From positions 62,001 to 126,000 of the forward strand of contig WPDH01000280.1 of the NCBI GenBank assembly GCA_019137255.1: 64,000 bases of DNA, written 5' to 3'. This document shows, one piece after another, positions 33,033 to 44,636 of the stretch. The translations under genes and the position numbers were made by a program. Origin of the DNA: Corinectria fuckeliana (lineage: Eukaryota; Ascomycota; Sordariomycetes; Hypocreales; Nectriaceae). The notes under the pieces are model-generated. The model was not told where the DNA came from. It made no database searches and worked only from the letters and a program-made list of their open reading frames with translations. The number at the start of each line of letters is the position of its first letter. Position 1 is the stretch's first letter.

Positions 33033-35977
33033 TGCATCACGAGTGCTCGTTACGAGCCTTACACAGCAACATGTTGGGGGACACAGCCTCCACCAGTTTG
33101 TAGTTCAAATGATAAATCTTCACTCCTAAGATACGGAATTTTATAGTGGAGGTTGGCCGAGATGATGGTTTTCTTTAGAATGTTATGGACAGACAGAGCG
33201 AGAACGGTGGAGTAAAGCAAGCCGTAAGCCGGCTTGATGGAGTAGCTCGCTGGCTCCACGTGGCGCTGGACTCTGGCTGCCACTGGCTCAGCCCAAGGGG
33301 AGTTAAATTGCTCCTCCGAGGCCAGGTCCCTGGCGGAGAAAGCTGGGAATACAGCTCTTGATCATTCATCTCGCACCGTCAGTGTGGTAAATATTCCTTA
33401 TTAATCCCAAGATGCCTTGATTTCCTGTGAGTTTTATCTCCGTTGTCTTGATAACTGCGATGGGATTCGTTGTTGTCGCAATTGTCAACCCCCCCAGAAG
33501 CGACGCCAGCAATTGTGTCGATCTCGTATCTTATAAGGGTTTATGCTCAAGTAACGGCTACCCCGCAACATGGTGAATCGTCAATTGGCTTTCTCTTGTC
33601 ATGATTGTCCGTCCACTAGGTATTCGGCAGCTATCTTCTGTATTAGCTCCGCATGTCTCCATCCCCGACCATCCGTAGCATCCCATCCAACGCGTGCTTG
33701 TATTTCCTGCGCGTCGGCCATGTATCTGCCTGGTCACATTCCTGACTACCTGGGCTGCAAGGTTAGAGGGCAGATACCCATACCGCCTCTCTGATTTGGC
33801 GATCCTAGCTGACACAGTAACTCTGACAAGGCGTTTTGTGGCGACTCTCTCTTCCACGCAGACATCGGCACCGCTTGCTGTGGTTTCCTGACGGCAGTCC
33901 AAGCAACCTCTTCCACTCGGGACGGAGGGTCCTTCTCATTCCAGACCATGTCAAATTCTAGACGAACCATGACTATCTACCTGATGACCTTAGTGGCCTA
34001 GTCCCTTGGATGACCGTTCGGGATCACAAGACACAGAACTAGCATCTGAAAGACGGCATCACTGAGGGGGGGTTTGTGATTCTGCGAAGGCAACGCGGGC
34101 CTTCTGCCTGGAGCCCGAGAAGCATCGTGGCCGCAGTCGTTCACGCATCCGTAAGATGCTCATTTCTGACCGGCGGGGAAGCTACAACTCTGCTTAACAG
34201 TGTCGTAGTTCTGGGTACAGATCTTGCAGAAACGCTTGTTACATTGGCTTTACTAGTCTGCATCCTCACCTCAATCAGTGTAGCATCCGCTGTCGACGAA
34301 ATTATGTCTGCTTAGGCGTCTGCAAGTTTTCTTGTTAGTGTCGTAAGCTTTCGAGAAGTGCAAATCACGCCCCAGGAGAGACCCTGTCTGATTCAAACAA
34401 GGACCTAGAGAAGCTACAGCCCACTGGACCTATCTAACCGAATGACCATTACCTGTTGCATCGCCTTAGAACAGCAGATTTAGAACAGGATCTTCGAGAG
34501 TCGAACGGACAGGAAGTACAGAGATACTGAAAGCACAAGCATGGAGGTGCAATTAGGTTCGATCCAGAAAGCTTTGACTTGATTGTGACTTAGGAGCCTC
34601 CTGCCTTCGATCAATTTGTTGGACTGGTGGTACCGTCGTCTAGCAGACAGTCTCTATAAGGGATTGTATTTCTTATTGATAGATGGGCAGAGAAAAACGC
34701 GACATGTTTGCGCGGGAGTGCAACTGCGTCCTACAAGTTTCAAGGTACACGATATATTTCAGAGCTGACTTCATTTTGAAGAACTACGAGCCACGCTCTG
34801 GGTGCAATCTACTGTTCTACTGACAGCTATGTCTTGCTAGAATAAGTTACAACGTTCAAACAGAGAATTATATGTGGGCAGGCTTCCAAAGGTTGTAACT
34901 TTTGAGGCATCTTATGTACTATATACGCAATTGATTGATGTCTGTGTAGATTGCACCGTCGTATCTCATCAAGGCAGGCAAGCACCTACCACTGCAAGCC
35001 CAGCGACCGTAATCGTCGTCGCCGGCTTCAAAGAGTTACTCGAGCTCCCCATTGGTTCATATCCCTCGACTGCAAATTTCTCACTCGTTGGCCTAGTACG
35101 CGCTTTCGAGTTATTCGCCTGTTCAAAAAGACCTTGTCTATTGAGAGGCAGTTGTCTGAGTTCGCCAAGGACCCGGTCTCATTGATTGGATTTCATTGGT
35201 ATCTCCCCGTCGACACGGTCAAACTTTCCACGAAGGTAAATCCGAAGTCGGCTCCGTCTGCCATTCTCCAGACCATGCGATATCCACAAGTCCCAGTCGG
35301 AATTCTCGCGTCCAATCTCGTTCCGCGATATCGTGATCGGGGCTGAGAGGTTGAGCTTGGACGAAAAGTCAGGCCCTGTGAATTCAACGGCGGCCATTAC
35401 GGTGTGGCAAGCAGCAGAGGGGATTGCATGGCTGCGAGGTGACATGTAAGTGAGGTTCAAAGGGCCGCCCACATGTAGAGTAGATATATCTGACAGAGGC
35501 CATGCCAGATTTGGGGTATAGGACTTGAAAAAGTGACGTAGGTAAGAAAGGGGAAATCTAAATGCGAGGTACTGTATTTATTACTCTCGATACAATGGCC
35601 GCCAAGTCATAAATAAGTCCAAAGCCACTTGAAAAGCAGGTTGATAGTCATGGTGAAATTACCAAGCCTGAAGGATGAATTGTGCCAATGACGAAATCTC
35701 AATGCATTGCCCCATGGCTTGTCTATGGGTTCGGTGGATGGCGCTGTGCCTCATCCTGCTGCTGATCATCTCCGCTAGTGTCCATTATCTTTCTGATCAT
35801 CGCATCCTTCTTTTGCAAGTCACTCCTGAGATTTCGCTGGGATCCGCGTCAACCTGATAAAGTAGATCCCGCAAGAAAATCGGCCGACAGGCGCACATCA
35901 CCCACGGCATTAGACTTTGAAACTAAACATGAAGTGTATTTATATTATTTACAAGTATATGCTGATTAGTATTGATC
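33033..35977. other. Three-kilobase gene-poor stretch
   Basis: No gene is firmly supported. An open frame on the minus strand at 35179-35472 (97 residues, containing MAAVEFTGPDFSSKLNLSAP and DWDLWISHGLENG) has coding-like composition and may be an exon or remnant of an unrecognised gene. Other ORFs near 33.6-34.3 kb look random. Confidence 0.45.
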
Positions 35978-37246
35978 CTAGGAGTCTCTGCTACCTATAG
36001 ACTCCGTTATTCTTACATCATCCTGCTTCGGATGACCCGTATTTGAGGTTAATGGCAACTCATCATCGAGGGGATGCTGCATCTTGCCTCTCCCTTTGTA
36101 GGTTTTGGTGTCAGACTCCACCCTAACTTCAATGTCAGTTCGTCTATGGATACCGGCTTCAGCTCCCTCAATGTCGATGGAGTTCGAAACATCGTCATCC
36201 GAGTCGCCCACCATCACTTTGGACACTTGACCCATCCTCACAGCGCTGTTTTGGACCCAGTTACTGTGATCAAAGGTGCTCTGGATTCCGTTTGTAGGGT
36301 TGGAGCTTGAGTTCTCAGCGTAGTATTCGTCGGAGGCGCTCTTGCTTGCCAACCTGGTAATGAGCTTGGCCATGGACATTTCGATGTTGAGCTTGACCAT
36401 GTACGTGACAGGATGGAATTGGATGAAGACGGACTGATTTGGAAGCCACATCAGCCCAATAAGAATGGCCTAGTCATTGCAGTTAGTGGATATGGCCAAG
36501 GAAGTCAAGTTGCTCATTCTTACATCCATAGCGAGAGACAAAATCATAAGCTTGGCGTTGAAAGAAACAAGCGGTTTGTTCTTGTTCAAATTGTGCTGCT
36601 GAACAAGACGCTTCTGAACTGTCCGCAGGAAGTACCAATTCAGCGCACCATCGAGCAACATAATCAAAAACTTGGACGTTCTATCCCAGTATCTGTTGAT
36701 TTGGACGTAGCTAGAATGAATCAGCGCAAGTGATTATTGCCCTGGGTGTTGTACTTACAGGGCGCTCACTGGCGGATCACGATGTGCGGGTATAAAAATG
36801 CAGAAGACGGCAATGTTGATGCACGTCATGATAATGGCAGTACCCCATTTCATTCGGTCGGTAGTACTCCTATGCTCGACAATGATTGCGATTCGGTTTA
36901 TGATGATTTGCATCAAGAGCTGAACCTCGAAGACCCAAAAGAAGAGAATAAAGAACAGCACAGGTACTCTAGATTGAGACGATTAGCGTTGGACCACACA
37001 CACAGATGGCATCGAGACTTGCGTGGACTGGACAACCTCGTCTATCCATATCCAGCCGAGAGCGGTGATGCCTACGTTGGCGAGAATCTCGCCCCAGAGC
37101 ATGTAAATGTAGGCACTGCGCAGCGGGTTCCGGTTCCGCCGCGTCTGCTTGATGGCCTCCCAGGTAGTCAAGAACCCAAAGCCGATGGTGAAACCAAAGG
37201 CCATGGCGGCGACTTTGGAGTCACCGTGAGACGCCGACACTATCAT
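35978..37246 (-). CDS. Seven-helix fungal integral membrane protein
   Basis: Four exons (37246-37023, 36968-36759, 36710-36524, 36469-35978) join in phase to about 370 residues. Hydrophobic segments include MAFGFTIGFGFLTTW, SAYIYMLWGEILANVGITAL, VPVLFFILFFWVFEVQLLM, WGTAIIMTCINIAVFCIFIP, FLIMLLDGALNWYFL and a final pair around LSLAMDAILIGLMW, giving about seven helices. The C-terminal tail is long, hydrophilic and acidic (GDSDDDVSNSIDIEG). The NRNPLRSAYIYMLWGE loop is typical of a Pezizomycotina-specific membrane family without assigned role, distantly GPCR-like in layout. The first intron uses a GC donor (AC|GCAAGT), a known minor class. Function unknown. Confidence 0.8.
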
Positions 37247-38462
37247 GTCGCTTGCTGCCGTTGAGTTCGAACCAAAACGAAACCACCAAAAGAATGAAGG
37301 ACGGGGACGTGAAAATTGGGCAGGCCTTGTTCGCCTAGAAATCCAGGAGGAGGCAATGAGTAATGATATCTGTGTGTGTGCTGCGCCAAGAAATGCGTGG
37401 AGGCAAACAAACGCCGGTTCTTGATGGCCTGAACGCTATCGGTGCCGCTCGGCCGCTCCATCGCAACCGGCCTTGGGCTCGAGTCATGGCTCCCACAGGC
37501 CCAATTGAACATGACTGGGAGAACCTAAGGTCTTGGATTGAGCAGAGGAGAAGAACGGTTGGTCAAGATGGTAGAGAGGTTTCGTTGTGAGCTGCAAAGA
37601 GAGAAGAAACAGACGAGCTCCCATGCTTAGCATGCATCAGACATGCTCCGAGTGGGGAGACGACGGAATCTTGGTACCTGCAGATCATGCAGAGACAAAA
37701 CGCAGATCCGATCTGGATGTCTGTCGTACTACGGAGTATCTAGTCTAGGCTCTGCGCTGACAACAAACGGGCGGCGCCTCTTGAGTGTAATGATTATCTT
37801 TTTGGCCTACGCTCTCCACTCCGCTCGTCCCGGGAGTGCAGCCTCAACAGTCCGAGCCTCAACATTCCGGGGAAAGATATTTGGGTTTTGCATGTTAGGG
37901 TGTTATCAACGTGCCGCATGCTCAACGCACGCTGTAGATAATCGTCCATCTCAGGGCGACCGACGTCCGTAAAGATGAGCCCGAGTATTTGGTATGCTCA
38001 AAATCCGAAGGCCCGCGCACAATGCTCCGGGCCAGCCAAGACACTCCACAGCGCGCCACCCCCCACAGTGTAGACTACGGGGCGTCTTCGGCGTACACTG
38101 ACAGGCTTGGATTTAGACGAAAGAAGTCAGGCACTGGGACATTACTGATGAGCACTCGTGAACGTATATTTATTAGTTCCACAGATGGGGACAAGCTGCA
38201 GATTGACAAGCTGCAGAATGAAGTGAAACGAAGCCTGGACGGCAAACATCTCGGACTTTCTTCTCCTACCTACATTAGCCCCTATGGAAGTCCTGTCACT
38301 TCCCCGACGGTTCGGGGCGATCCCGTCTTCCCCGGGGCTCTGCCAAGAAGCTTGAGCTTTCCCTCTCGGCCGACCGGATTGTTAGCTCACGCCAAGCCCA
38401 TCTCCAGTTCGCGACAGTTATAGCGAGAACTCGTACGTAAATGCTCGTCGTGACTCGTCCTT
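37247..38462. other. Gene-less stretch
   Basis: No supported gene. A 144-residue open frame at 37989-38423 is low-complexity and Ser/Pro-rich, without a homologous motif. Confidence 0.45.
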
Positions 38463-39344
38463 TCACGGCTGAACAGTATAGCCTCGAACCCACCACTGCC
38501 TGGGAAACTCCATCCCCCATCTCCCCGCCATTCCCCGGAGCTCCTCTTTAGTCCCTGGCACGACATTGACAAATATCCTTCCGCTTTTGGCGTCACTCAT
38601 GCAAGGCTCCGAATGCACAGCTCCCGATTCCCTCCCAACCCTGAACAATGCGCACTCCCCTGGTGCAGCTGCCTTGGCCCCGAACTGCGCCAGCTTCGTC
38701 GCGAGCTCTTCCCGTACATGGTCTGCAGAGGAAGCACACCTGACGCATCGGATCGAGAGACAGGCGTGGTCTGTGCTAGCGGCTCTCCGGGAGGTGCGCT
38801 GCTTTTTCCTCGTGGCGGCTTGGTGCTCTAGCGGAATGAAGAGTGTCGATGGTCCTAGAAGTGTTGTGCAGACCTTCCAATTGGTCCCGGGTGATTTGCT
38901 AGGTTGCTTTCGTCGTTCGTACTGTGATTTAAGGCCTAGCCTAGTTCCAGGGAGATCGCCACGGCCCAGATCTGCGAAAAACAGCTCGTCCGTGTGCCAT
39001 CTCGGACAGTCAAATTCGTGCGTTGGCGTCGTGGCGCGGATGGTGAGGAGGTAGTGGCTGAGGCCGCTAGCGAGGAGTAGTTTATTGACGAAGTCTAGGA
39101 ACGGGAGGAAGCTGGGAAGAATTTGGCCATTGAATGTCGCTGATGCAAAGTCGTAGAAGGTGGCTGGAAGGGGAGAATTCGAGTCGGCGGATGAGGAGGA
39201 GAGAAGAGGGCCACAGTAGCTCCAGTACGCATCGTGATTAACGGTGATTTCCGCTTGGTCGTCAGGCTGCTCGATGGGGTTGTATCTAAGGAAAGCAAAC
39301 TCTTTCCGTAGAGCATCGGTTGAGCTCATTGGTAAATTGGTCAT
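38463..39344 (-). CDS. Fungal protein with WHTDE and VHSEP motifs, function unknown
   Basis: A single exon from ATG 39344 (MTNLPMSSTDALRKEFAFLRY) encodes about 293 residues. The frame is open further upstream but only with a GTG. Features suggest a conserved fungal family. FDCPRWHTDELFF comes first, then a variable linker, then WKVCTTLLGPSTLFIPL, then a Cys pair region (RCVRCASS), then ECALFRVGRESGAVHSEP and GRIFVNVVPGTKEELRGM. The His-x-Asp of WHTD plus a distal His of VHSEP, placed among beta-strand-like segments, recall the metal triad of the cupin/2-oxoglutarate oxygenase barrel, but this is inference only. No signal peptide or membrane helix is seen. Intact. Confidence 0.65.
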   Translation of the reverse strand: MTNLPMSSTDALRKEFAFLRYNPIEQPDDQAEITVNHDAYWSYCGPLLSSSSADSNSPLPATFYDFASATFNGQILPSFLPFLDFVNKLLLASGLSHYLLTIRATTPTHEFDCPRWHTDELFFADLGRGDLPGTRLGLKSQYERRKQPSKSPGTNWKVCTTLLGPSTLFIPLEHQAATRKKQRTSRRAASTDHACLSIRCVRCASSADHVREELATKLAQFGAKAAAPGECALFRVGRESGAVHSEPCMSDAKSGRIFVNVVPGTKEELRGMAGRWGMEFPRQWWVRGYTVQP

Positions 39345-39880
39345 GACGGCTGGTGAAGTCTTTGGCCTGATGCGGGACGGTGGTGAAAGATGCACAGACA
39401 GCTCACCGCCGCCGGAGTTGAGTAAAGGTCGGGTACCTAACAAATTAGGCGAACCACCCACGCTCCCTGCAGATTGAGAAATCGTTACCGACGTTTACTA
39501 GCCAGGTACCATTTTAGCTCTGTAGGGGCTGTGTGAGGTGGGTGGTGTTGGTTGCTGTGACTCCATGAGCTTGTTTCGAGGCGCAGCAGTAGGCTAAAAT
39601 TGTATCCCTGCCTTTGACAAACTGGATTGTACAGCCTGTCGGTCTTGCTTATGCCCTTCTGGTTTTGTCGAACAGTCAGCGCATGTGTTGTTCCATGGCC
39701 TCACTGGAGCGGTTGTTAATTAGCGAATCTCTCTGGTTTAACTATCCAAGTTCATAGCAAGACAGCTTGTTTCTCGGTTCTAGGCAGGTAGTTGTTCATG
39801 CTATTAATAACATATTTACTGCCTACTTCTAATCTAACCCAACAGGTTAATCAAGCAAAGTTCAACTATATGCCCTTCAG

Positions 39881-40660
39881 TCACAGCATAAATCCCCTTG
39901 TCCGAGAAACCCACAAGCCAGCCGCGAAAGAACCAAACAGTTTAAGGAGTCCCCCTGCAACGGCTATTTTATGGAGCCCATGGAGCTCGTTCCGGAAGAC
40001 ACGGGACTCATTGAGGCGAGGAAACGGCACATCAGGCACTTGCCGAAATCCACAGAACGTTTCCCAGTCCAAGCCCTAGAGGTCTGGCTCTAGTAGCCGC
40101 CCAGCAGGTACCATGCGGCGCACGGAATCGTAATAGCGATGGTAGCCAGCTCGTATAATCCGCCGATATCTTGTCTTGTGAATGTCAGACACGTCCAACA
40201 GGCCCATGTATAACTTCCAAGCGATCTGGCTAATGTACATCCCCATCAACGGCTCCATCCAATTTCCGCTCAGCCAAGCGAGGAATCCGTTTGATGCAGG
40301 GAGAACAAGCGTACTGAGCAAACTCTAGGCCCATGAATCAAAGATGGACGAGGATGACACGCGCCTCCAGATACGCACGCAGTAAAGGCTCGGCGAAGCG
40401 CGTGACGTCTATCAGGGCTTCGCACGGACCGAAATACGCATCCCACTCGCCACGAGTCCAAGTACAGTCCGTGTATGAAGGCAAGCATGCAATGTTGGCG
40501 TCAGCGGCGGCCGGCCTAGCCACTTCTCTGGGAAGCTCGCCATGACGGACGAATGGAAGATATCGCGGTATCCCAGGATAGTGAGAGCCTCTTGAGGGAT
40601 TGTGAGCCGGTACGGAAGAAACCAAGGGGCAGGACTTGCTTGGAAGCACAGGCCCCGATG
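39881..40660 (-). pseudogene. Sulfotransferase-like (Sulfotransfer_4) pseudogene in several frames
   Basis: Read along the minus strand, the motifs of the P-loop sulfotransferase family PF17784 appear in the right order but in different frames. The P-loop strand VLPLGFFRTGSQSLK is near 40.62 kb. LGYRDIFHSSVMASFPEKW follows in a second frame. ADANIACLPSYTD, TRGEWDAYFGPCEALIDV and LLRAYLEARVILVH are in a third frame. AGRLLEPDL and DWETFCGF, then VPDVPFPRLNESRVF, return to another. At least three frameshifts and an in-frame TAG at 40076-40078 (CAG-like context) are needed to explain it. The family assignment rests on motif order. The gene cannot produce a complete protein. Confidence 0.75.
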
Positions 40661-41420
40661 TGAAAGGGACGGAAGTCGTACTTATATTTGGATAATGAGG
40701 GATTCTGTACTGCAGAATTGACAGCCTTTTTAGGGGATACGTCATAGCCTAAGCAATAAGAATAACGTACTGACGGAATGTAATGCCATGGTATATCCTG
40801 CGATCTCCAAGATCTCACTTAGATCTGATATACGGCGACGCATTCATGACCAAGTAAGCGCAGCCACTAGGTAAGTGGTTCAACAAAATGGGTTAGAACA
40901 GAACAGGGCATATACAGCGCTCGGTCAGTCTACTAGACATCCTCACAAACCTCGACGTTGTAAGTATTTCAACGTGTCCAGAATTCAATTCCCACCAGCT
41001 ATGCGTTCAATTACCAAGCTGGCGGTAGGCGATTAACCCATGAGTATGATGATGCCTTCAGCAAGCTTCAGCATCCCATCCCGTCTTAGCTACGAACAAA
41101 ATAACACGTCAATTGCAGTTCGATTTATAACGATAACAATTACCAGAGAAAAGCTTGCAAGTCATGGTGTATCTCACCTGTCACCTCATCCCCTGGGCCA
41201 CACACCACAGAATCTACTACTCATCTAGGGTTGGAATAATACTGTTAGTACCTAAGTAGCCGTTCGGGTTGTTTATCAAACCCGCTTTATGCACGATCGC
41301 TATATCCGTTATCGCACGTGCGTGATTGTAACCCTGGCATGGTTGCTTCAAGTTGAAACCCAAGAGATTACTAGTAGACTACTTCCTCATCCTCATTCAA
41401 CCCAGGGGTAAATCACGATT
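40661..41420. other. Intergenic region
   Basis: Nothing recognised. It contains the promoter of the GT8 gene. Confidence 0.45.
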
Positions 41421-42410
41421 ATGAGGCTTCACCTCTGTTGGCGACGAACAGCACCCGTCTACAAGTTCCTGGGCCTGTTCACACTCTTGACCCTTTTGTT
41501 GCTTCTAACCAGGAGATATCGCTCCACGATCGAAGCGCGACCAGATGCGCCCTCCGCAACAGTCAGCGACAAAGCCTATGTCTTTTACGCGACGCGGGAC
41601 ACCTACGCGTGCTCGGTCCTGGTCAACATTCATCTGCTGAAGACAGTTCACCACTCGACCCATCGCATCGTTGTCCTGGTCTCCCCAGATATCTCCTCCC
41701 AGTACCACGCTTCCTTGAAAGCCCTGGGCGCAGAGGTCGTCAAAGAAAAACCCATGCCTCTTCATTCCGACAGCGGTAACTATTACTCCGGCTGTCTGCT
41801 GAAACTGAGTGCTTTCAGGATGCACGAGATAGATCCGAGTATACGCCGTGTGCTCGTGCTCGATGCGGACCAACTCATCCTGAAAAGCCTGGATCATCTT
41901 TTCGACTTGCCACCGGCAGATCTCTTCGCTCCAAGAGCTTATTGGATCGACGAATCTTTCCTGAGCAGCACTCTGATGCTCATTCAACCCACTTCCAAGC
42001 TTTGGCAACAGGTTCAGGAGACAGTTGAGGATCTTCCGCCGTACCACTACGACATGGATGTTGTCAACACTCTCTTTGGGCACCAGGCGTCGCGACTATC
42101 TGGTTCGTACGTCGCATTGAACAACCATTGGGAAGACTGGAGTGTTCCGTCGTGGTTTAAAGCAAACGGGAAAGCCTCAACGTCTCCTTCCCCGATACCC
42201 ACACAGCTCGCCTCTGATAAGGACCTGGAGGACCTGTACGTCCAGACCCACGTTGTCCACTTCACTGCAATGGGCAAACCGTGGAAGTACGATCTTTGGT
42301 CGGTGGCTGAGTTGAAACCCGACGCGCACTACATCTTCCTCCGGCAGTGGCAGGAGTGGAGGTCAGCTGCTCTGGCGGTGTGTCCATCAGGGGTGATTGA
42401 TCATGTTTGA
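41421..42410 (+). CDS. GT8-family glycosyltransferase, type II membrane
   Basis: A single exon of 329 residues. Residues 14-32 (VYKFLGLFTLLTLLLLLT) form a signal anchor after a basic tip, predicting a Golgi type II protein. The catalytic domain starts near residue 50 (KAYVFYATRDTYACSVLVNIHLLK) and carries YYSGCLLKLSAFRM and then the metal-binding DxD in RRVLVLDADQLILKSLDHLF, followed by the FAPRAYW and STLMLIQPTSKLW segments and HFTAMGKPW near the C terminus. This pattern is that of glycosyltransferase family 8 as found in fungal glycogenin-related and Gnt1-type enzymes. Donor and acceptor are not deducible. It converges on the decarboxylase gene, with 240 bp between. Confidence 0.88.
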   Translation: MRLHLCWRRTAPVYKFLGLFTLLTLLLLLTRRYRSTIEARPDAPSATVSDKAYVFYATRDTYACSVLVNIHLLKTVHHSTHRIVVLVSPDISSQYHASLKALGAEVVKEKPMPLHSDSGNYYSGCLLKLSAFRMHEIDPSIRRVLVLDADQLILKSLDHLFDLPPADLFAPRAYWIDESFLSSTLMLIQPTSKLWQQVQETVEDLPPYHYDMDVVNTLFGHQASRLSGSYVALNNHWEDWSVPSWFKANGKASTSPSPIPTQLASDKDLEDLYVQTHVVHFTAMGKPWKYDLWSVAELKPDAHYIFLRQWQEWRSAALAVCPSGVIDHV

Positions 42411-42649
42411 TACAAAGGAAGCTACTAGTAAGACCGGAAAAACAATCGGGAGGTCTCACTAAGAACAAGACCTGGAGGAGCGAGAAGGCAGCAGGCCGGC
42501 TGACCGCAAGAGAGCCCTAGAGGAGTGTCAAAATGAGCCAGCTCGACGATGAACTTTGGATGTGGCAACATGTGAAAGCTAGATGGAACACGACGTAGTA
42601 CCGAAGCTGCACCAATGATTACTAAATAAACTAGCTAATACTTCAACCA

Positions 42650-44401
42650 CTACTCGTTACTGCGCTTTTTCTGCTCTTTAAGGTAGTATGATAGCGGTCC
42701 TTCCGGTGCATCTTCCCGGTCCATTATCACCTCGACCATTCTCAAGCCAGTACCATCAGTCAACTTCTCATTCTCCAACAATGATTCCAGCTCGGCCCAC
42801 GTCTCCGCAGTGCCCGTGAATGTGTCTTCGCTCGCCCCAAAGAAAGCAGGCGCGTGCAGGTACCTCCAGCGGGCGACGTCGTTGTACCCCTGCGTTGCCC
42901 CGTGGATGCAACGCTCGATCGTGTAGCCGTCGTTGTTGATCAGGAACACCACCACATTGAGGTTCTTGTGAATAATGGTGGATAGTTCCTGGGCCGTCAT
43001 CTGGAAGCTCCCATCGCCAATCAGCAAAACTGTCCGAGCCTCCTTGATGCCGTGGTACTTGGAAGCAGCAATGAGCTCCCTCTGTGCAAGCGCTGCGCCT
43101 TGAGCTGCGGGAAGCATGTATCCGATGGAAAGCCAGGTGACCGGCGTGAAGAGTCGAGTGTGCGGCGGAAGGGCCATCTCTCGAACGCCGTAGCCCGCGG
43201 TGCCGGTTTCTCCGAGGACAATGTCGCCCGGGCGGACAAAGTTGCCCAAGATGCGCCAAGCCTTGTCCTGGGTAATGGGCTGCATCCCGGAGACGGCCGA
43301 GAAAGGCACGAGGTAGTCGCGGGGAAGCTTAGGATAGGTACTGTAAGAGTGCACTTTCGAGGATTCTAGCCTCTGGAGCAGTCGGGACACGCTTGTTTTG
43401 GCCGGAATATCTCGAGTGATGTCGGATTGCACGTTGATCTCCGTGTCGGTGAAGGAAATAGTGACGCTAGCTTTTGGGACACTCGAAAACCCAAACGTGT
43501 TGGTTGAGCTGAAGTGAGGGCCGAAGGCGATGACAAGATCCGCGTCATTGATGAACTGTTGAACTTCCGGATCGTCAAAAGTCCCCCGGTAAATTCCATG
43601 GAAGTTTGGCACCGTTTCATTGAGCAGTCCCTTTCCATATGGCGTTGTCCAGGTTGGCCATTTGGTTGCCTCGACGAAACTTTGAACCTCGCCAATAATC
43701 CCAAGAGCTCTGATCTCGCCGTCGACTAGAATCACGGGTTGCTTCGCAGCATAGATTTTGTCGAGGACTGTAGTCAACACTGCGTCCTGAACTGGCGTCG
43801 GCTCAGCGTACAAAAGACTGAGCTCAGAGCCGAGCCGCTCGCTAGATACAGGCGCGTCGACCATGTCCACGGGGATCTCGATGTACACCGGACGGCTGTG
43901 CAGCAGGCACTCCTTCAGAACCGAGTCGATCTGCTCCGGACTGGTCCGAGGATCCCACAGGCGAGTTTGTGCGACGGTGACCTGGGCCTGCATCTGGGAA
44001 AAGCGCCGGTACTCGCCGTCGTTGAACGTATGGTGCAGCAGAGCCCGCGAGTCCTGCGCAGCCCGCGCCGGAGTCCCGACGATGTGCACCACGGCGGCGC
44101 GCTCTGCGTATGCGCCGGCAATTGCGTTGATCGCCGACAGCTCGCCCACGCCAAACGTCGTGACCAGGGCTCCGATCCCCTTGATGCGAGCGTAGCCATC
44201 TGCGGCGTACGCTGCGTTGAGCTCGTTTGCGTTGCCCACCCAGAGCAGGCCCGAGGGCTCCACGTAGTCGAGGAGGGTGAGGTTGAAGTCCCCCGGAACA
44301 CCGTGGATTGCGCTGATACCCAGTTGGCTGAGGCGACTGAAGAGGTATTCTGCAAGCTTTGTGGTGGGCGGCATCGTTTCTTGTTGAGTTTTCAGTGTCA
44401 T
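42650..44401 (-). CDS. Thiamine-diphosphate 2-oxo acid decarboxylase (PDC/ARO10 family)
   Basis: A single exon of 583 residues (or 574 from Met-10 at 44374, where the conserved part begins). It removes CO2 from a 2-oxo acid to yield an aldehyde. Conserved parts: GISAIHGVPGDFNL and the catalytic Glu of NANELNAAYAADGYAR; the His-His pair in LLHHTFNDG; the central domain around LVDGEIRALG; and the ThDP/Mg site starting at LLIGDGSFQMTAQELS and ending at LINNDGYTIE. These are all present, so it should be active. Both PDC and ARO10-type phenylpyruvate or indolepyruvate decarboxylases share these motifs. The divergent aromatic-type aminotransferase next door favours an Ehrlich-pathway role. A 405-bp shared promoter contains repeated CTACYCCG sites. 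Confidence 0.9.
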   Translation of the reverse strand: MTLKTQQETMPPTTKLAEYLFSRLSQLGISAIHGVPGDFNLTLLDYVEPSGLLWVGNANELNAAYAADGYARIKGIGALVTTFGVGELSAINAIAGAYAERAAVVHIVGTPARAAQDSRALLHHTFNDGEYRRFSQMQAQVTVAQTRLWDPRTSPEQIDSVLKECLLHSRPVYIEIPVDMVDAPVSSERLGSELSLLYAEPTPVQDAVLTTVLDKIYAAKQPVILVDGEIRALGIIGEVQSFVEATKWPTWTTPYGKGLLNETVPNFHGIYRGTFDDPEVQQFINDADLVIAFGPHFSSTNTFGFSSVPKASVTISFTDTEINVQSDITRDIPAKTSVSRLLQRLESSKVHSYSTYPKLPRDYLVPFSAVSGMQPITQDKAWRILGNFVRPGDIVLGETGTAGYGVREMALPPHTRLFTPVTWLSIGYMLPAAQGAALAQRELIAASKYHGIKEARTVLLIGDGSFQMTAQELSTIIHKNLNVVVFLINNDGYTIERCIHGATQGYNDVARWRYLHAPAFFGASEDTFTGTAETWAELESLLENEKLTDGTGLRMVEVIMDREDAPEGPLSYYLKEQKKRSNE

Positions 44402-44636
44402 AGTAGTGGTGAGATGAAAGTAAACACAAGATTGCGGATTTTGTAAAGCAGTCTTTGTCCAACAGGTGTCTGTCTCTTATGCCATGCGGGGGCGGCATAG
44501 ATAGATCACGCCGGCACCGTTGCAAAGAGTTGAATCCACTATTATGGCGTGAATATCTGACGAGCAGTCCACAAGAGCTGCATTCATCGGCTTAGAAACG
44601 GTCGGCATAGACTTGGCTTTGTGTGCTCCGAGGGGA

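Noticed and set aside
33558..33970. Overlapping minus-strand ORFs with Arg-rich text
   Set aside because: Two frames overlap without conserved motifs; most likely chance open frames.
34545..34600. Possible tRNA because of AGGTTCGATCC
   Set aside because: No matching acceptor stem, D-arm or anticodon arm could be paired around it.
35179..35472. 97-residue minus-strand ORF with coding-like composition
   Set aside because: Not recognised, no splice partners found; noted only as a possible exon or remnant.
37989..38423. 144-residue plus-strand ORF
   Set aside because: Starts without a good context, low-complexity Ser/Pro text, no family features.
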